26,711 nucleotides of DNA from an uncultured Acidobacteriaceae bacterium (lineage in GTDB: Bacteria > Acidobacteriota > Terriglobia > Terriglobales > Acidobacteriaceae), in contig CALFMO010000010.1 of the NCBI GenBank assembly GCA_937879855.1, positions 1 to 26,711 on the forward strand, written 5' to 3'. The notes under the pieces were generated by a model. The model saw only the letters and a program-made list of their open reading frames with translations, did not search any database and was not told the origin of the DNA. This document shows positions 17,101-24,910 of the stretch, piece by piece (the stretch's first letter is position 1; every line of letters starts with the position of its first letter). The position numbers were made by a program, and so were the translations under genes.

Positions 17101-17785
17101 CAACTTTGACCGACCAAATTTCTCGCCTCAAGGCAAAGCCCTACCTGCCGAGATGCTGCCCGAGAAAGTCGATTATGCGGGCATCAGCTTCACGCTGGCT
17201 GCGGCCGGTGGACCAAAACCGAACGCGGTAACCGCCGCTGGGCAGACCATCCGTCTTCCTGCGGGTAACTTCAACCGTCTCTACCTGCTAGCTGCGGCAG
17301 CCAACGGCGACCAGGACACTACCTTCAAAGTCCAAGATCAGAATTTGCACCTGAGAATAGAGGAATGGACAGGATTTGTCGGCCAGTGGGACGACCGTAT
17401 CTGGAAAACAGCCGAAGAGAAAATGCCAGCGCGGCCGGGTACCGGAGGTCCGCCGAGCGTTACCCTGAATGAATACGCCGAAATGATCGGGCTTCGTCCC
17501 GCTTTCGTCAAGCCTGCCGATATCGGATGGTTTGCGTCGCACCGGCACGACTCCGCAGCCGCTAACGAGGCATACCGTTATTCTTATCTTTTCGTCTATC
17601 CGGTGGATATTCCGGCTGGGGCAAAGACGCTCACTCTCTCCCACAACCCCAACGTGCGCATCCTGGCTGCTACGGTCGCGCACGAGCCAACTCAAGCTTG
17701 GCCTGTCCAGCCCCTGTACGACACCCTGGAACGTCCGAACAGCGGAGAGGAAAGCGCCGAGCTTGCTCCAAAGTATCGCAACTGA
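14183..17785 (+). CDS. secreted GH38 alpha-mannosidase
   Basis: The ATG at 14183 has a GGAGAG ribosome site. The 1200-residue protein starts with a signal peptide (hydrophobic residues 7-22), followed by a Ser/Thr/Pro-rich linker. The GH38 catalytic domain begins at about residue 51 with YAVGYAHLDTEWRWEYP, giving zinc ligands H59 and D61. D172 in LPDCFGF is the expected nucleophile and zinc ligand, and a later conserved His lies in GGQFHDILPGT. Retaining alpha-mannoside hydrolysis with a Zn ion is the family activity. An insertion with a seven-Pro run (about 257-263) and a Pro-rich stretch interrupts the catalytic part. The all-beta mannosidase middle and C-terminal domains follow, and the last 220 residues form an extra beta-rich module ending near TLERPNSGEES. 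It is longer than many family members. Its position behind the TonB-dependent receptor suggests extracytoplasmic processing of mannose-containing glycans. Linkage specificity is unknown. Confidence 0.9.
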   Translation: MSKIKQRLLLLFVVLGLPLCTAAQTPAKSDSTSQSKTATTPTPPDLTKQPTLYAVGYAHLDTEWRWEYPQSIQEYLSKTMRNNFVLFEKYPHYIFNFTGANRYRLMKEYFPADFAKLKQYVAAGRWFPAGSSMEEGDVNSPSAESIIRQVLYGNNFFRREFGAASHEYMLPDCFGFPASLPSILHHAGVKGFSTQKLSAAWQPAPHVGGPDSPEKTPEGIPFNVGVWEGTDGSTVIAALNPLTYGSQVSYDLSKAPPPPPPPDSNLTAQENAFRARPKEDWVKRIQINGDLTGIKADYHYVGTGDIGGAPNESSVKLMEAIVTKSKTVLPAPPVRPREWESDEEPGVAQSAPAQVGDGPIRVVWSRADQMFDDILKCCNTDRMPRYKGDLELINHSAGSLTSEAYQKRWIRKNELLADAAEKSSVAAAWLGGRTYPQQRLNAAWTLVMGGQFHDILPGTATPKSFEFAWNDDVIAMNQFAGVLASATDAVASAMDTQTQGTPVVVYNPLNIARSDVVEASIHFPNGTPSSVAVTGPDGKEVPAQLAGEKDGVTKILFLARVPSVGYSVFDVRPGQGGSASSELNVSESSLENARYTVKLDQNGDVSSIFDKKLNRELLSGPIRLAISTDNPEHWPAWNMDFADEQRPPRSYVSGSPKITVVENGPARVAVQVERETEGSKFVQQVRLAAGDAGNRVEFVNAIDWKTKEANLKATFPLSATNRMATYNWDIGTIQRPTEDERQFEVASHQWIDLTDQSGSYGATVLTDCKNGSDKPSDNTIRLTLIRTPGTRGGYTDQGTQDIGHHDINFGLAGHDADWRTGETDWQAHRLNDPLVAFESTQHPGFLGKEFSLARIDNNRVRMLALKKAEESEEIVVRVVELDGKPANNVHIHFAAPLTAAREINGQEQPLGSARIESGDLVTSFTAYQPRSFAVKLAAAPKKVAPPQFAAVNLPYDTSVASLDNRPATGCFDCNFDRPNFSPQGKALPAEMLPEKVDYAGISFTLAAAGGPKPNAVTAAGQTIRLPAGNFNRLYLLAAAANGDQDTTFKVQDQNLHLRIEEWTGFVGQWDDRIWKTAEEKMPARPGTGGPPSVTLNEYAEMIGLRPAFVKPADIGWFASHRHDSAAANEAYRYSYLFVYPVDIPAGAKTLTLSHNPNVRILAATVAHEPTQAWPVQPLYDTLERPNSGEESAELAPKYRN

Positions 17786-18007
17786 GGCACACAGCTGACG
17801 CACTGCGGCGGCATGAAAGCACGGATATTTAGGTTAATTGAATAAAGGATTCCTTATGCGTCCTGTAGACAAGCCGGAGCATGGGACGTAGATCTGACGT
17901 GCAATGCATGAATGGATCACGTTCGAAACCGGAGGAATCTGCCCAGCCTGCAAACGTCGTACGGCACAATCCGAGTTCCCGCTAAAATCCGGTCATGGGG
18001 AGAGTGC

Positions 18008-18278
18008 CAGCAAAACAACTTGCAGCATTGTGTTCCCCACCGCGGGATGCAATCCGAAGCTTGACTTCCTCGACTGTTTGAAAACGGTTGCAGAGCGGGC
18101 ACGATGAAGACAACTTCTGGCTTCACAAGCTCCGTGCTACGTTCGCGACCAAGTGTCTGTGGGCGGGAGTGGATCAGGTTAGGGTTCAGCAGTGGCTTGG
18201 CCACTCAAACAGGAATCGACGATGCGATATTTGAATCCATTACGAAGTCAGCAAAGGAGGAAGAAGGTGAATGAGGTT
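18008..18278 (+). pseudogene. tyrosine recombinase (integrase) C-terminal remnant, frameshifted
   Basis: Three consecutive pieces match the C-terminal catalytic part of phage-type integrases. Piece A (18012-18101) reads TTCSIVFPTAGCNPKLD then FLDCLKTVAERA. Piece B (18103-18212), in another frame, reads FWLHKLRATFATKC, then VQQWLGHSN, which supplies the HxxR and GH boxes. Piece C (18213-18278), back in the frame of A, reads ESTMRYLNPLRS and carries the nucleophile Tyr at 18228-18230. The segment normally found between A and B is missing, and stop codons separate the frames, so the gene is dead. Weaker resemblance (IRVPAKIRSW) may continue upstream to about 17950. The rest of the N-terminal part is gone. 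The 17786-17950 stretch shows nothing I can assign. Confidence 0.8.
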
Positions 18279-18306
18279 TCCCATGAATCAAAACCATTGT
18301 GCAGAG

Positions 18307-19413
18307 CTAATGGTTTGCATTCACCATCTTCAATACGGTTTCGGCGAGGCGGCGCAAGGGGACAACGGTTACGACAGCGTTGCGAGCAATTGCTTCTTTG
18401 GGCATACCGAAAACCACGCAACTAGCCTCATCCTGAGCGAGTGTTAGAGCGCCGCAGTTACGCATCTCCAACAAGCCTTGAGCGCCGTCGCTTCCCATTC
18501 CTGTCATGATCACGCCGACCGCATGCGATCCGACCGACTTCGCAACTGACCGAAAAAGCACGTCGACACTGGGTCGGTGTCGTGACACCAACGGTCCTTC
18601 TCTAACTTGTGCAATGTAACCGGTCCCGCTCCTTTGTACGAGAAGGTGATGATTTCCCGGGGCGATCAGGGCGCGTCCGTTGAGGATAGGATCGCCATCG
18701 CTGGCCTCTCTGATTTCGATCGTGCAATCTCGATTCAGGCGGTCGGCAAAGGCTCGCGTGAACACTTCCGGCATGTGCTGGACAATAACGATTCCCGGAC
18801 AGCCAAGGGGCATTGCCTCCAGAAATTCGCGAAGCGCTTCGGTGCCGCCGGTTGAGGCGCCGATGGCAATGACTTTGTTCCCCGTGCCCTGATGCGGAGG
18901 TGCGGGGCTGAACGGCAGAATGACGTCGGCGGTATTTCGCGGGGCTACCGGCAGAAAGTGTGCTGGAGCCAACCTGGCCTGGGCGGCGCCGTGTACCACG
19001 TCAATCAGCATCACCGCGGATTCGTGGAGAAAATCGCGGACACCTAGCTTGGGTTTGGTAATCACCTCGACTGCCCCGAGTTCCAAAGCAGAAATGGCGT
19101 CTTCGGTGCGGCGATGGGCGACCTCGGAGCATACAATGACAGGCAGTGGTCTTTCCGCCATGATTTTTCGCAGAAAAGTAAGACCATCCATGCGCGGCAT
19201 CACCAGGTCCGTAATAACCACGTCGGGGGTTTCTTTTTCAATTTTCGCGAGAGCGATGATAGGATCAGCGGCGACTCGGACTTTAATCTTCGGATCCGCG
19301 CTGAGCACGCCTTGCATGACCTGGCGCACAACGGCAGAGTCATCCACCACGAGAACATTTATGCTTCCGTCGGTCCTTTTCGCTTTGGGTCCAAACGAGA
19401 TCACATCGCTCAC
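18307..19413 (-). CDS. cheB: chemotaxis protein-glutamate methylesterase/glutamine deamidase CheB
   Basis: The 368-residue protein starts at GTG 19413, two bases after the cheR stop codon, which indicates translational coupling. A receiver domain covers about 18-135, with the acidic pair in VVDDS and phosphoacceptor D69 (VVITDLVMPRMDG). After a Pro/Ala linker the methylesterase domain runs from about 180 to 368, with catalytic S187 (GASTGG), H213 (VQHMP) and D309 (MTGMGSDG). CheB removes methyl groups from receptor glutamates when phosphorylated by CheA, giving negative feedback against CheR. It is the last gene of the chemotaxis operon; its stop is 28 bases from the integrase remnant on the other strand. 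No obvious terminator is present after it. Confidence 0.96.
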   Translation of the reverse strand: MSDVISFGPKAKRTDGSINVLVVDDSAVVRQVMQGVLSADPKIKVRVAADPIIALAKIEKETPDVVITDLVMPRMDGLTFLRKIMAERPLPVIVCSEVAHRRTEDAISALELGAVEVITKPKLGVRDFLHESAVMLIDVVHGAAQARLAPAHFLPVAPRNTADVILPFSPAPPHQGTGNKVIAIGASTGGTEALREFLEAMPLGCPGIVIVQHMPEVFTRAFADRLNRDCTIEIREASDGDPILNGRALIAPGNHHLLVQRSGTGYIAQVREGPLVSRHRPSVDVLFRSVAKSVGSHAVGVIMTGMGSDGAQGLLEMRNCGALTLAQDEASCVVFGMPKEAIARNAVVTVVPLRRLAETVLKMVNANH

Positions 19414-19415
19414 GT

Positions 19416-20378
19416 TTAGAAGGAACTCTCACCCATTCCCGCCGCCGATCGTGTCTGACCAGGAAGCGGATGACTCGAACGCGCAAAGGCATGGATGGTG
19501 GGCGCGACCGTTGTCAGACCGGGAGCGATTGTTCCCAAATGCTCAGAGTGGCCAAAAAACAACAGACCCGAGGGCGAAAGATGCCGCAAGATTCCGCCGA
19601 TCACTTTCACCTTGGAGTCCAGGTCAAAATAGATGAGCACGTTTCTGCAGAAAATCAGATCGAAAGTACCGAGGATTGGATAAGAATCGGCGTGGAGGTT
19701 GACGCGCGCGAACCTTACTACGCGGTGCAATTCGGGGCTAACCTTCATCTCGCTTTTGTGGTCGCCTTTGCCCTTGAGCATGTACGCGCGAAGGTACTCG
19801 GCGGGTATCTCCTTCGATTTCTCGATGGGATAGGTTGCTGCTCGCGCCTTTTCGAGGACGCGAATGGAGATGTCGGTGCCGAGGATTTCAATCTCCCAAC
19901 CTTTCTCCGTGGGGAAATGTTTTAGTAAGAGCATGGCGAGCGAGTAGGGCTCTTGACCGCTGGAGCAGCCGGCGCTCCAGATGCGTAGACGCATGGGACG
20001 AGTGCCCTCAGATGCTTCCTGCTTCCATTTGGGAAACACCTCCCGTTCGAGATAATCGAAGTGCCGAGGCTCGCGGAAGAAATGAGTTTCGTTGGTGGTA
20101 ATGCAATCGATCATCACGGCCCGCTCGTGCTGCTGATCGGGCTGCGTTACCAGGCGGTAGTACTCCTGCATGTTGCTGAGTCCAAGAAGACGCAAACGCC
20201 GGGCGAGACGTCCGGTTAGCAAGGCGTGCTTATGTGCCGCGAGCCAAATACCAGCCTCCTTATAAATCAGCTGCTGAAACTTGGTGAACAGACCGGGAGC
20301 CAAGGCGGCACGATCGTTCGTTTCACGCTGCCCTCCAGCAGCGGTGGAAGAGCCTGAATTTGTTTCGATACGAGGCAT
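19416..20378 (-). CDS. cheR: chemotaxis receptor methyltransferase CheR
   Basis: The 320-residue enzyme transfers methyl groups from S-adenosylmethionine to receptor glutamates. An N-terminal all-alpha domain (about 25-105; GLFTKFQQLIYKEAGI ... TTNETHFFRE) precedes the Rossmann domain with the SAM motif IWSAGCSSGQEPYSLA and the family hallmark FDLIFCRNVLIYFD. The beta-subdomain between them (YMLKGKGDHKSEMKVSPEL) lines up without gaps with the E. coli CheR segment that binds the receptor C-terminal pentapeptide, and the MCP in this operon ends with such a motif. The ATG lies 8 bases after the cheW stop codon. Confidence 0.96.
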   Translation of the reverse strand: MPRIETNSGSSTAAGGQRETNDRAALAPGLFTKFQQLIYKEAGIWLAAHKHALLTGRLARRLRLLGLSNMQEYYRLVTQPDQQHERAVMIDCITTNETHFFREPRHFDYLEREVFPKWKQEASEGTRPMRLRIWSAGCSSGQEPYSLAMLLLKHFPTEKGWEIEILGTDISIRVLEKARAATYPIEKSKEIPAEYLRAYMLKGKGDHKSEMKVSPELHRVVRFARVNLHADSYPILGTFDLIFCRNVLIYFDLDSKVKVIGGILRHLSPSGLLFFGHSEHLGTIAPGLTTVAPTIHAFARSSHPLPGQTRSAAGMGESSF

Positions 20379-20386
20379 CGGGTGGC

Positions 20387-21004
20387 CTATTCCGCGTCAG
20401 TCTCTTCCGTCTCTTCGACACCTTCTGGAATGGCGGAAGATTCAGGCGCGTTTTGCGCCGAGTAGGTCTCGACTTCAGATTCCGGATGGTCGGCATCTTC
20501 CTCCACAGATTCGGGGAGTTCAAGCAGTTCGTCGGTCGAGAGCACCTTCTCCGTGTCAAGAAGAAGACAGAACTTCTTTCCCGAACGTGCCATTCCCAGC
20601 AAGTAGTCGACCTTGATGCGAGTACCAAAAGTCGGCGGCTCCTCGACGTCCTGCGGTTTGAGATCGATCACCTGACGCACAGAATCCGCCATAATACCCA
20701 TGATGGCGGATTCCTCTCCGCACTGGACTTCAGTGATGACGATGCAGGTCAGCTTCCCCGCGATACTAGGGGCTTGCCGGAACTTCACCGCGAGATCGAT
20801 CACCGGAACCACGCTGCCGCGTAAATTGATGACACCGCAAATCCACTCTGGTGTTTTGGGAACCTGCGTGACGGTGTGGTATTCGATGATTTCTTTCACC
20901 TTCAGCAGACTCACTGCGTACTCCTCCTTGCCGATCATGAAGGTGAGATATTGCTGAACGTTTTGCTCGATGTCCGTGTGAGTTTCTTCGTTTTTAATCT
21001 GCAT
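20387..21004 (-). CDS. cheW: chemotaxis coupling protein CheW with acidic tail
   Basis: CheW bridges the MCP signalling tip to the CheA P5 domain. The SH3-like CheW domain covers residues about 15-160 (QQYLTFMIGKEEYAVSLLKV, then ICGVINLRGSVVPVIDL with the conserved N-L-R-G-x-x-x-P-V-x-D). Compared with typical CheW proteins of 150-170 residues it carries an extra C-terminal tail of about 45 residues that is very rich in Glu, Asp, Ser and Pro and probably disordered. The gap to the MCP gene is 15 bases and to cheR 8 bases. The start ATG at 21004 follows an AAAGG site overlapping the end of the MCP gene. Confidence 0.95.
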   Translation of the reverse strand: MQIKNEETHTDIEQNVQQYLTFMIGKEEYAVSLLKVKEIIEYHTVTQVPKTPEWICGVINLRGSVVPVIDLAVKFRQAPSIAGKLTCIVITEVQCGEESAIMGIMADSVRQVIDLKPQDVEEPPTFGTRIKVDYLLGMARSGKKFCLLLDTEKVLSTDELLELPESVEEDADHPESEVETYSAQNAPESSAIPEGVEETEETDAE

Positions 21005-21019
21005 GGACGTTTTCGCCTT

Positions 21020-22660
21020 TTAGAACCGGGTGAAGTTGTGTTCCACGGCGGAGCCGTTGGCCTTCTTGGGGGCCACGGACTGAGCCAGGGCTTGAAACGG
21101 CTTATGCTCGGCTGAAGGACGACGAGCGGTTGAGGCAATCCGTTCTCCAGCCACTCGGAAGAACGCCATGAGCTGCTGCAACGCTTCGGACTGTGCCGCC
21201 AATTCTTCGGCGGTGCTGGAGAGTTCTTCCGCCGAGGATGCATTGCGCTGGGTGACGGTGTCGACAGAGGACATAGCCTTGTTGATCTGGACGACGCCCG
21301 ACGATTGCTCCCTCGACGACGCACTAACTTCCTGAACCAGCTCGGAAGTCTTCTTGATGGCGGGAACCAATTCGCGCAGCAGTTCTCCGCTACGCTCGGC
21401 GACGGTCACGCTGTTGGCAGCAAGGCCGCCTATCTCTTGCGCGGCGGTTTGGCTGCGCTCCGCTAGTTTCCGAACTTCCGTGGCAACTACGGCAAAACCG
21501 CGTCCATGCTCGCCTGCCCGAGCGGCTTCAATCGCCGCGTTGAGGGCCAGCAGGTTGGTTTGGTAAGCGATCTCCTCGATAATCGAGATTTTTTCGGCGA
21601 TCTGCTTCATTGCGGACACGCTCTCCCGCACCGCAGCCCCCGACTGCTCGCTATCATTCGCGCCTTTGACCGCCATCTGCTCCATTTGACGGCTGTTCTC
21701 GGCGTTCTGCGTGATCGAGGCACTCATCTGCTCGAGGCTCGATGTAGTCTCCTCAATCGAAGCTGCCTGCTCGCTGGTTCCCTGTGAAAGCGATGCGGCG
21801 GAGGCTGCGACTTGTGACGCCGCGCTGGCCACGCCATCACTGCTGATGCGAACTTCGCTGATGATCTCTTCCAACTTTTTCACGAACGCATTGAAAGAAT
21901 TAGCCATCTGACCGACTTCATCGTGGGAAGCGATTTCGATGCGCTTGGTCAGGTCACCGCTGCCTTGAGCCATTTCGCCAAGGTGATCGGCCATCGCTTT
22001 AACCGGGCGAGTGATGCCGCGGGACACTACGACGGTGACAAGTGTTGCCGCGATGAACGTGACCACAACCACCGAAAACATCACCAGCGCCGTCTGCCGT
22101 GAAAAAGTCGTGATGGTCTCTTCTTTGTCGGCCATGATCTTGCGGTGCTTGTCTGAGAGATCCGAGGCAGCCGCCTCCATGCGATGAATCTCATCCTTGA
22201 CTTCGGTGACCTTTGCATTTCCCTGTTGCGGGGTCTTGATCGTCCCGTCGTTGATGCCGGCGACGGTCAGAGTCACGCCACGCTCGTAGGCCGCGATTTC
22301 GCGGTCCATGGCCGAGACAAGCTGCTTGCTGCTGTCGGAAGAAACCCGCCCATCCAGATCAGCCACCGTAGATTGCAGCGTCGCCAGTTGGCCCTTCCAT
22401 TTCTCTTGGTAACTTTGCATCACCGGCTTGTTGTCCATATTGAGAAGCGTGTCTTTTTCATACCGCCGGAGTTCGAGAGTGGTGATCTTGGCTTCGTCCG
22501 CAAGTTGGGATACCTTGGCATCCCCACGCAGCATAGAGACAGTTTCGCGGGTCACGGATTCCATGCCCCAGTAGCCCGCCACTGCGACGACGAGTAGCAG
22601 AAACAGTACGACTCCAAATCCGAGGGCGAGACGTTTTGCGATCGATGACTTCTTCAACAT
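21020..22660 (-). CDS. methyl-accepting chemotaxis protein
   Basis: This 546-residue receptor has a first membrane helix at about 9-31, a periplasmic region of about 155 residues resembling a four-helix-bundle sensor, and a second membrane helix at about 189-211. A HAMP domain follows (about 212-265; RGITRPVKAMADHLGEMAQG). The long coiled-coil signalling domain contains the highly conserved hairpin tip EIAYQTNLLALNAAIEAARAG and flanking regions with Glu/Gln pairs that look like methylation or deamidation sites (ASIEETTSSLEQM, SAEELSSTAEELAAQ). The C-terminal extension ends in NFTRF, which fits the aromatic-x-x-aromatic tether for CheR/CheB. The ligand is not predictable. ATG 22660 is preceded by AAAGGAA. 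The 73-base gap to cheA is the largest inside the operon and shows no clear promoter. Confidence 0.95.
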   Translation of the reverse strand: MLKKSSIAKRLALGFGVVLFLLLVVAVAGYWGMESVTRETVSMLRGDAKVSQLADEAKITTLELRRYEKDTLLNMDNKPVMQSYQEKWKGQLATLQSTVADLDGRVSSDSSKQLVSAMDREIAAYERGVTLTVAGINDGTIKTPQQGNAKVTEVKDEIHRMEAAASDLSDKHRKIMADKEETITTFSRQTALVMFSVVVVTFIAATLVTVVVSRGITRPVKAMADHLGEMAQGSGDLTKRIEIASHDEVGQMANSFNAFVKKLEEIISEVRISSDGVASAASQVAASAASLSQGTSEQAASIEETTSSLEQMSASITQNAENSRQMEQMAVKGANDSEQSGAAVRESVSAMKQIAEKISIIEEIAYQTNLLALNAAIEAARAGEHGRGFAVVATEVRKLAERSQTAAQEIGGLAANSVTVAERSGELLRELVPAIKKTSELVQEVSASSREQSSGVVQINKAMSSVDTVTQRNASSAEELSSTAEELAAQSEALQQLMAFFRVAGERIASTARRPSAEHKPFQALAQSVAPKKANGSAVEHNFTRF

Positions 22661-22733
22661 ACGATTGTTCCTTTCAGGCTCTATTTCTCTTAGGGCGGTA
22701 GCACCGCATTTTTATTAGTCTTCACAATCGGAT

Positions 22734-24383
22734 TCAGTTCACTGCTTGCTCCTGTTCGACAATGACGTCGCGGAGCAACGTGCCCACATCGAGAATCAGG
22801 GCCACACGCCCGTTATCGAGGATGGTGGAACCGGAGACTCCCGGCACATCTCGAAAAATTCGGTTTAAAGGCTTGATGATTGCCTGGCATTCCCCTAACA
22901 GGGTCTCGACGGCAATTCCTGCATAGCCACCTTCGCGATGGACAACGACAACGTTTTCGCGCTCGGGACGCCGATTCGGCGCGCCAAATATTTCCCGCAG
23001 GCGGACATAAGGCAAGGGCTCACCACGAAGACTGAGGACGCCGACGGGATCGCTAGAGATCTGATCTGCGGGCAACTCGAGGCACTCGCTAATCATCTCG
23101 AGCGGAATCACGTAGGTCTCGTTGTTGGCAACGACCGAAAAGCCATCGATGATCGCCAGTGTCAGCGGGAGGCGAATGGTGATGGTCGTTCCCTGTCCCT
23201 CGGCACTCTGGATCTCGATATTGCCGCGCAGGAGTTCGATGTTGCGGCGAACCACGTCCATACCGACGCCCCGGCCCGAAAGATCCGTGACCGTGTCCGC
23301 GGTAGTAAAGCCGGCCTTAAACACAAGGTTGAACAACTCCTGGTCGCTAACTTTTTCGCCCTCGGGCAGCAGATTCAGAGAGCGCGCTTTCGCCAGGATG
23401 CGCTGTCGACTAAACCCAGCGCCGTCGTCGGAAAGCTGAATCAGAATATTTCCCGCCTTGTGGAACGCAGTCAGCGTCAAGGAGCCGCACGGATTTTTCC
23501 CGAGGGAGCGCCGTACTTTCGGCGGTTCGATGCCATGATCCACGGCGTTGCGGATCATGTGGAGCAACGGGTCCTTGAGATGCTCAAGTACGCGAGTGTC
23601 AACCTCGACATCAGCGCCAACGATCTGCAGTCGTGCCAGTTTGTTGTGGCTCTGTGAAATGTCACGTACGGAGCGGGCGAATTGCTGGAACAGCGGGCCC
23701 ACCGGGACTAGTCGTATGCCCATTACTTGCTCTTGCAAGGTCTTCTGGAGGCTCTCGATCTCGCGTTGTGCCTCGAGAAGCTTGCGTCCGGCATCGCTAT
23801 TCAGTTCCTCAATAGTCCGGCGCAAGCGACCCTGGGCAATTGCGATCTCGCCGGTCAGGTTAAGCATGCGATCGAGCTTGTCGATGTCGACGCGAAGAGT
23901 GCGGTTCCGGGCCCCGAAGGGAGCGGAACCCGGAACCGCTGTAGGGGAGGGCTCTGGTACAAAAGTCGGGACTGGTTCCGCCGTTGCCGTGTCCCGATCA
24001 GACGCCCGGCTGGCCAGTGCTTTCTTTAACTCTTGCTGGGAGAGGGTTAGTTGGTCATGTCCTTCCGTCGCTGCGGGAACCAGTGCCCGCAGCGCATCCA
24101 CGCCATTCAAGAGAAGTGAAATGACGTCGCGCGAAATGGCGAGTTCCTTCTTGCGCAAGGCTTCGAGCAAGTCTTCCATCCCATGCGCGAAATCGGCTAG
24201 TACGGGAAAGTCGAGTGCGGAGGCGTTGCCCTTGATGGTGTGGGCTACACGAAACATCTCGTCAAGCAATTCCAGGTTGTCGGGATCAGTCTCGGCGGCA
24301 ATCAGATGTTCCTCGGTCCGCGCAAGTCCCTCTGCCGACTCAGCCAGAAACGCGGCGACGACTTTTTCGCGATCAAAATCCAT
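22734..24383 (-). CDS. cheA: chemotaxis histidine kinase CheA (no P2 domain)
   Basis: I start it at ATG 24383 (MDFDREKVVAAF), 17 bases after the cheD stop, with GGGGAAGAG upstream; the longer open frame runs into cheD. The 549-residue protein has a P1 Hpt domain with phosphorylated H48 (AHTIKG). A Pro/Ala-rich linker (about 125-160) stands in place of a CheY-binding P2 domain. The P3 dimerisation helices follow (about 162-255). The P4 ATPase has N279/D282/H283 (N box), DDGAGF at 319-324 (G1), the F region around 351-361, and GRGVGM at 370-375 (G2). The P5 CheW-like domain runs from about 412 to 549. CheA autophosphorylates on P1 under receptor control and phosphorylates the CheY-like and CheB receiver domains. 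Omission of P2 is known in some CheA proteins. Confidence 0.95.
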   Translation of the reverse strand: MDFDREKVVAAFLAESAEGLARTEEHLIAAETDPDNLELLDEMFRVAHTIKGNASALDFPVLADFAHGMEDLLEALRKKELAISRDVISLLLNGVDALRALVPAATEGHDQLTLSQQELKKALASRASDRDTATAEPVPTFVPEPSPTAVPGSAPFGARNRTLRVDIDKLDRMLNLTGEIAIAQGRLRRTIEELNSDAGRKLLEAQREIESLQKTLQEQVMGIRLVPVGPLFQQFARSVRDISQSHNKLARLQIVGADVEVDTRVLEHLKDPLLHMIRNAVDHGIEPPKVRRSLGKNPCGSLTLTAFHKAGNILIQLSDDGAGFSRQRILAKARSLNLLPEGEKVSDQELFNLVFKAGFTTADTVTDLSGRGVGMDVVRRNIELLRGNIEIQSAEGQGTTITIRLPLTLAIIDGFSVVANNETYVIPLEMISECLELPADQISSDPVGVLSLRGEPLPYVRLREIFGAPNRRPERENVVVVHREGGYAGIAVETLLGECQAIIKPLNRIFRDVPGVSGSTILDNGRVALILDVGTLLRDVIVEQEQAVN

Positions 24384-24400
24384 TGCTTCGCTCTCTTCCC

Positions 24401-24910
24401 CTAAATTGGCTGGCACCACACGATGCCGTCGTCGGTGTTGAAGATGATCTTTCTGCCGCGTGTTCCTCCAGTTTCCTGGATGGCCACCGAAATTCCTGCA
24501 TTTGTCATCAACTCGAGTGCGGCGATTGCATTCTGTGTTCCCAAGCTGAGCCCATTCCGGTTCTGAAACATGGTCGAGCCGCCAAAAATTTTGGCGCGCA
24601 AGTTGACTTGTCGGCACCCAATCGATTTCAGCTTCTCCAGCACCGTCCGCGTTGCTACATCCGCGTAGCGGTGAGACGCAGGCTGTCCCTCTCGCGACGC
24701 AGGCAGTAAAAAGTGATTCATTCCCCCCACGCGCCGGCAGCTATCCCACAGGCAAATCGCGACGCAAGAGCCCAAGATCGTGCGGATCTGGCAGGGCTCT
24801 TCACTGACATGAAGCTGTCCTGGGAGCAGGTAGGCCGACCGGCGTTCTCCGCGAGCGGGGGCGCAGGTCAAAGGCGACGACCGGGACCGCTCTGAATTCG
24901 TCTCTCGCAT
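24401..24910 (-). CDS. cheD: chemoreceptor glutamine deamidase CheD (catalytic Cys present)
   Basis: The start is ATG 24910, whose A is the last base of the TAA stop of the preceding cheD-like gene (TAATG), so translation is coupled. An in-frame ATG 18 bases upstream is possible. CheD deamidates specific Gln residues of chemoreceptors and, in other species, binds CheC. The 169-residue product keeps the catalytic triad expected from Thermotoga CheD: C49 in RTILGSCVAICLWD, H66 in MNHFLLP and T44. The AKIFGGSTMF and GTRGRKIIFNTDDG blocks are intact. It lies directly before cheA. No CheC or CheX gene is present in the operon. Confidence 0.93.
   Translation of the reverse strand: MRETNSERSRSSPLTCAPARGERRSAYLLPGQLHVSEEPCQIRTILGSCVAICLWDSCRRVGGMNHFLLPASREGQPASHRYADVATRTVLEKLKSIGCRQVNLRAKIFGGSTMFQNRNGLSLGTQNAIAALELMTNAGISVAIQETGGTRGRKIIFNTDDGIVWCQPI

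Noticed and set aside
17857..17890. Short frame MRPVDKPEHGT behind an AGGA site before the integrase remnant
   Set aside because: Only 11 codons, with no resemblance to a known peptide or to the integrase; probably chance.
24384..24617. N-terminal extension of CheA upstream of position 24383
   Set aside because: The extra 78 residues overlap the cheD coding region, have no homology to the P1 domain, and a good ribosome site precedes the internal ATG.
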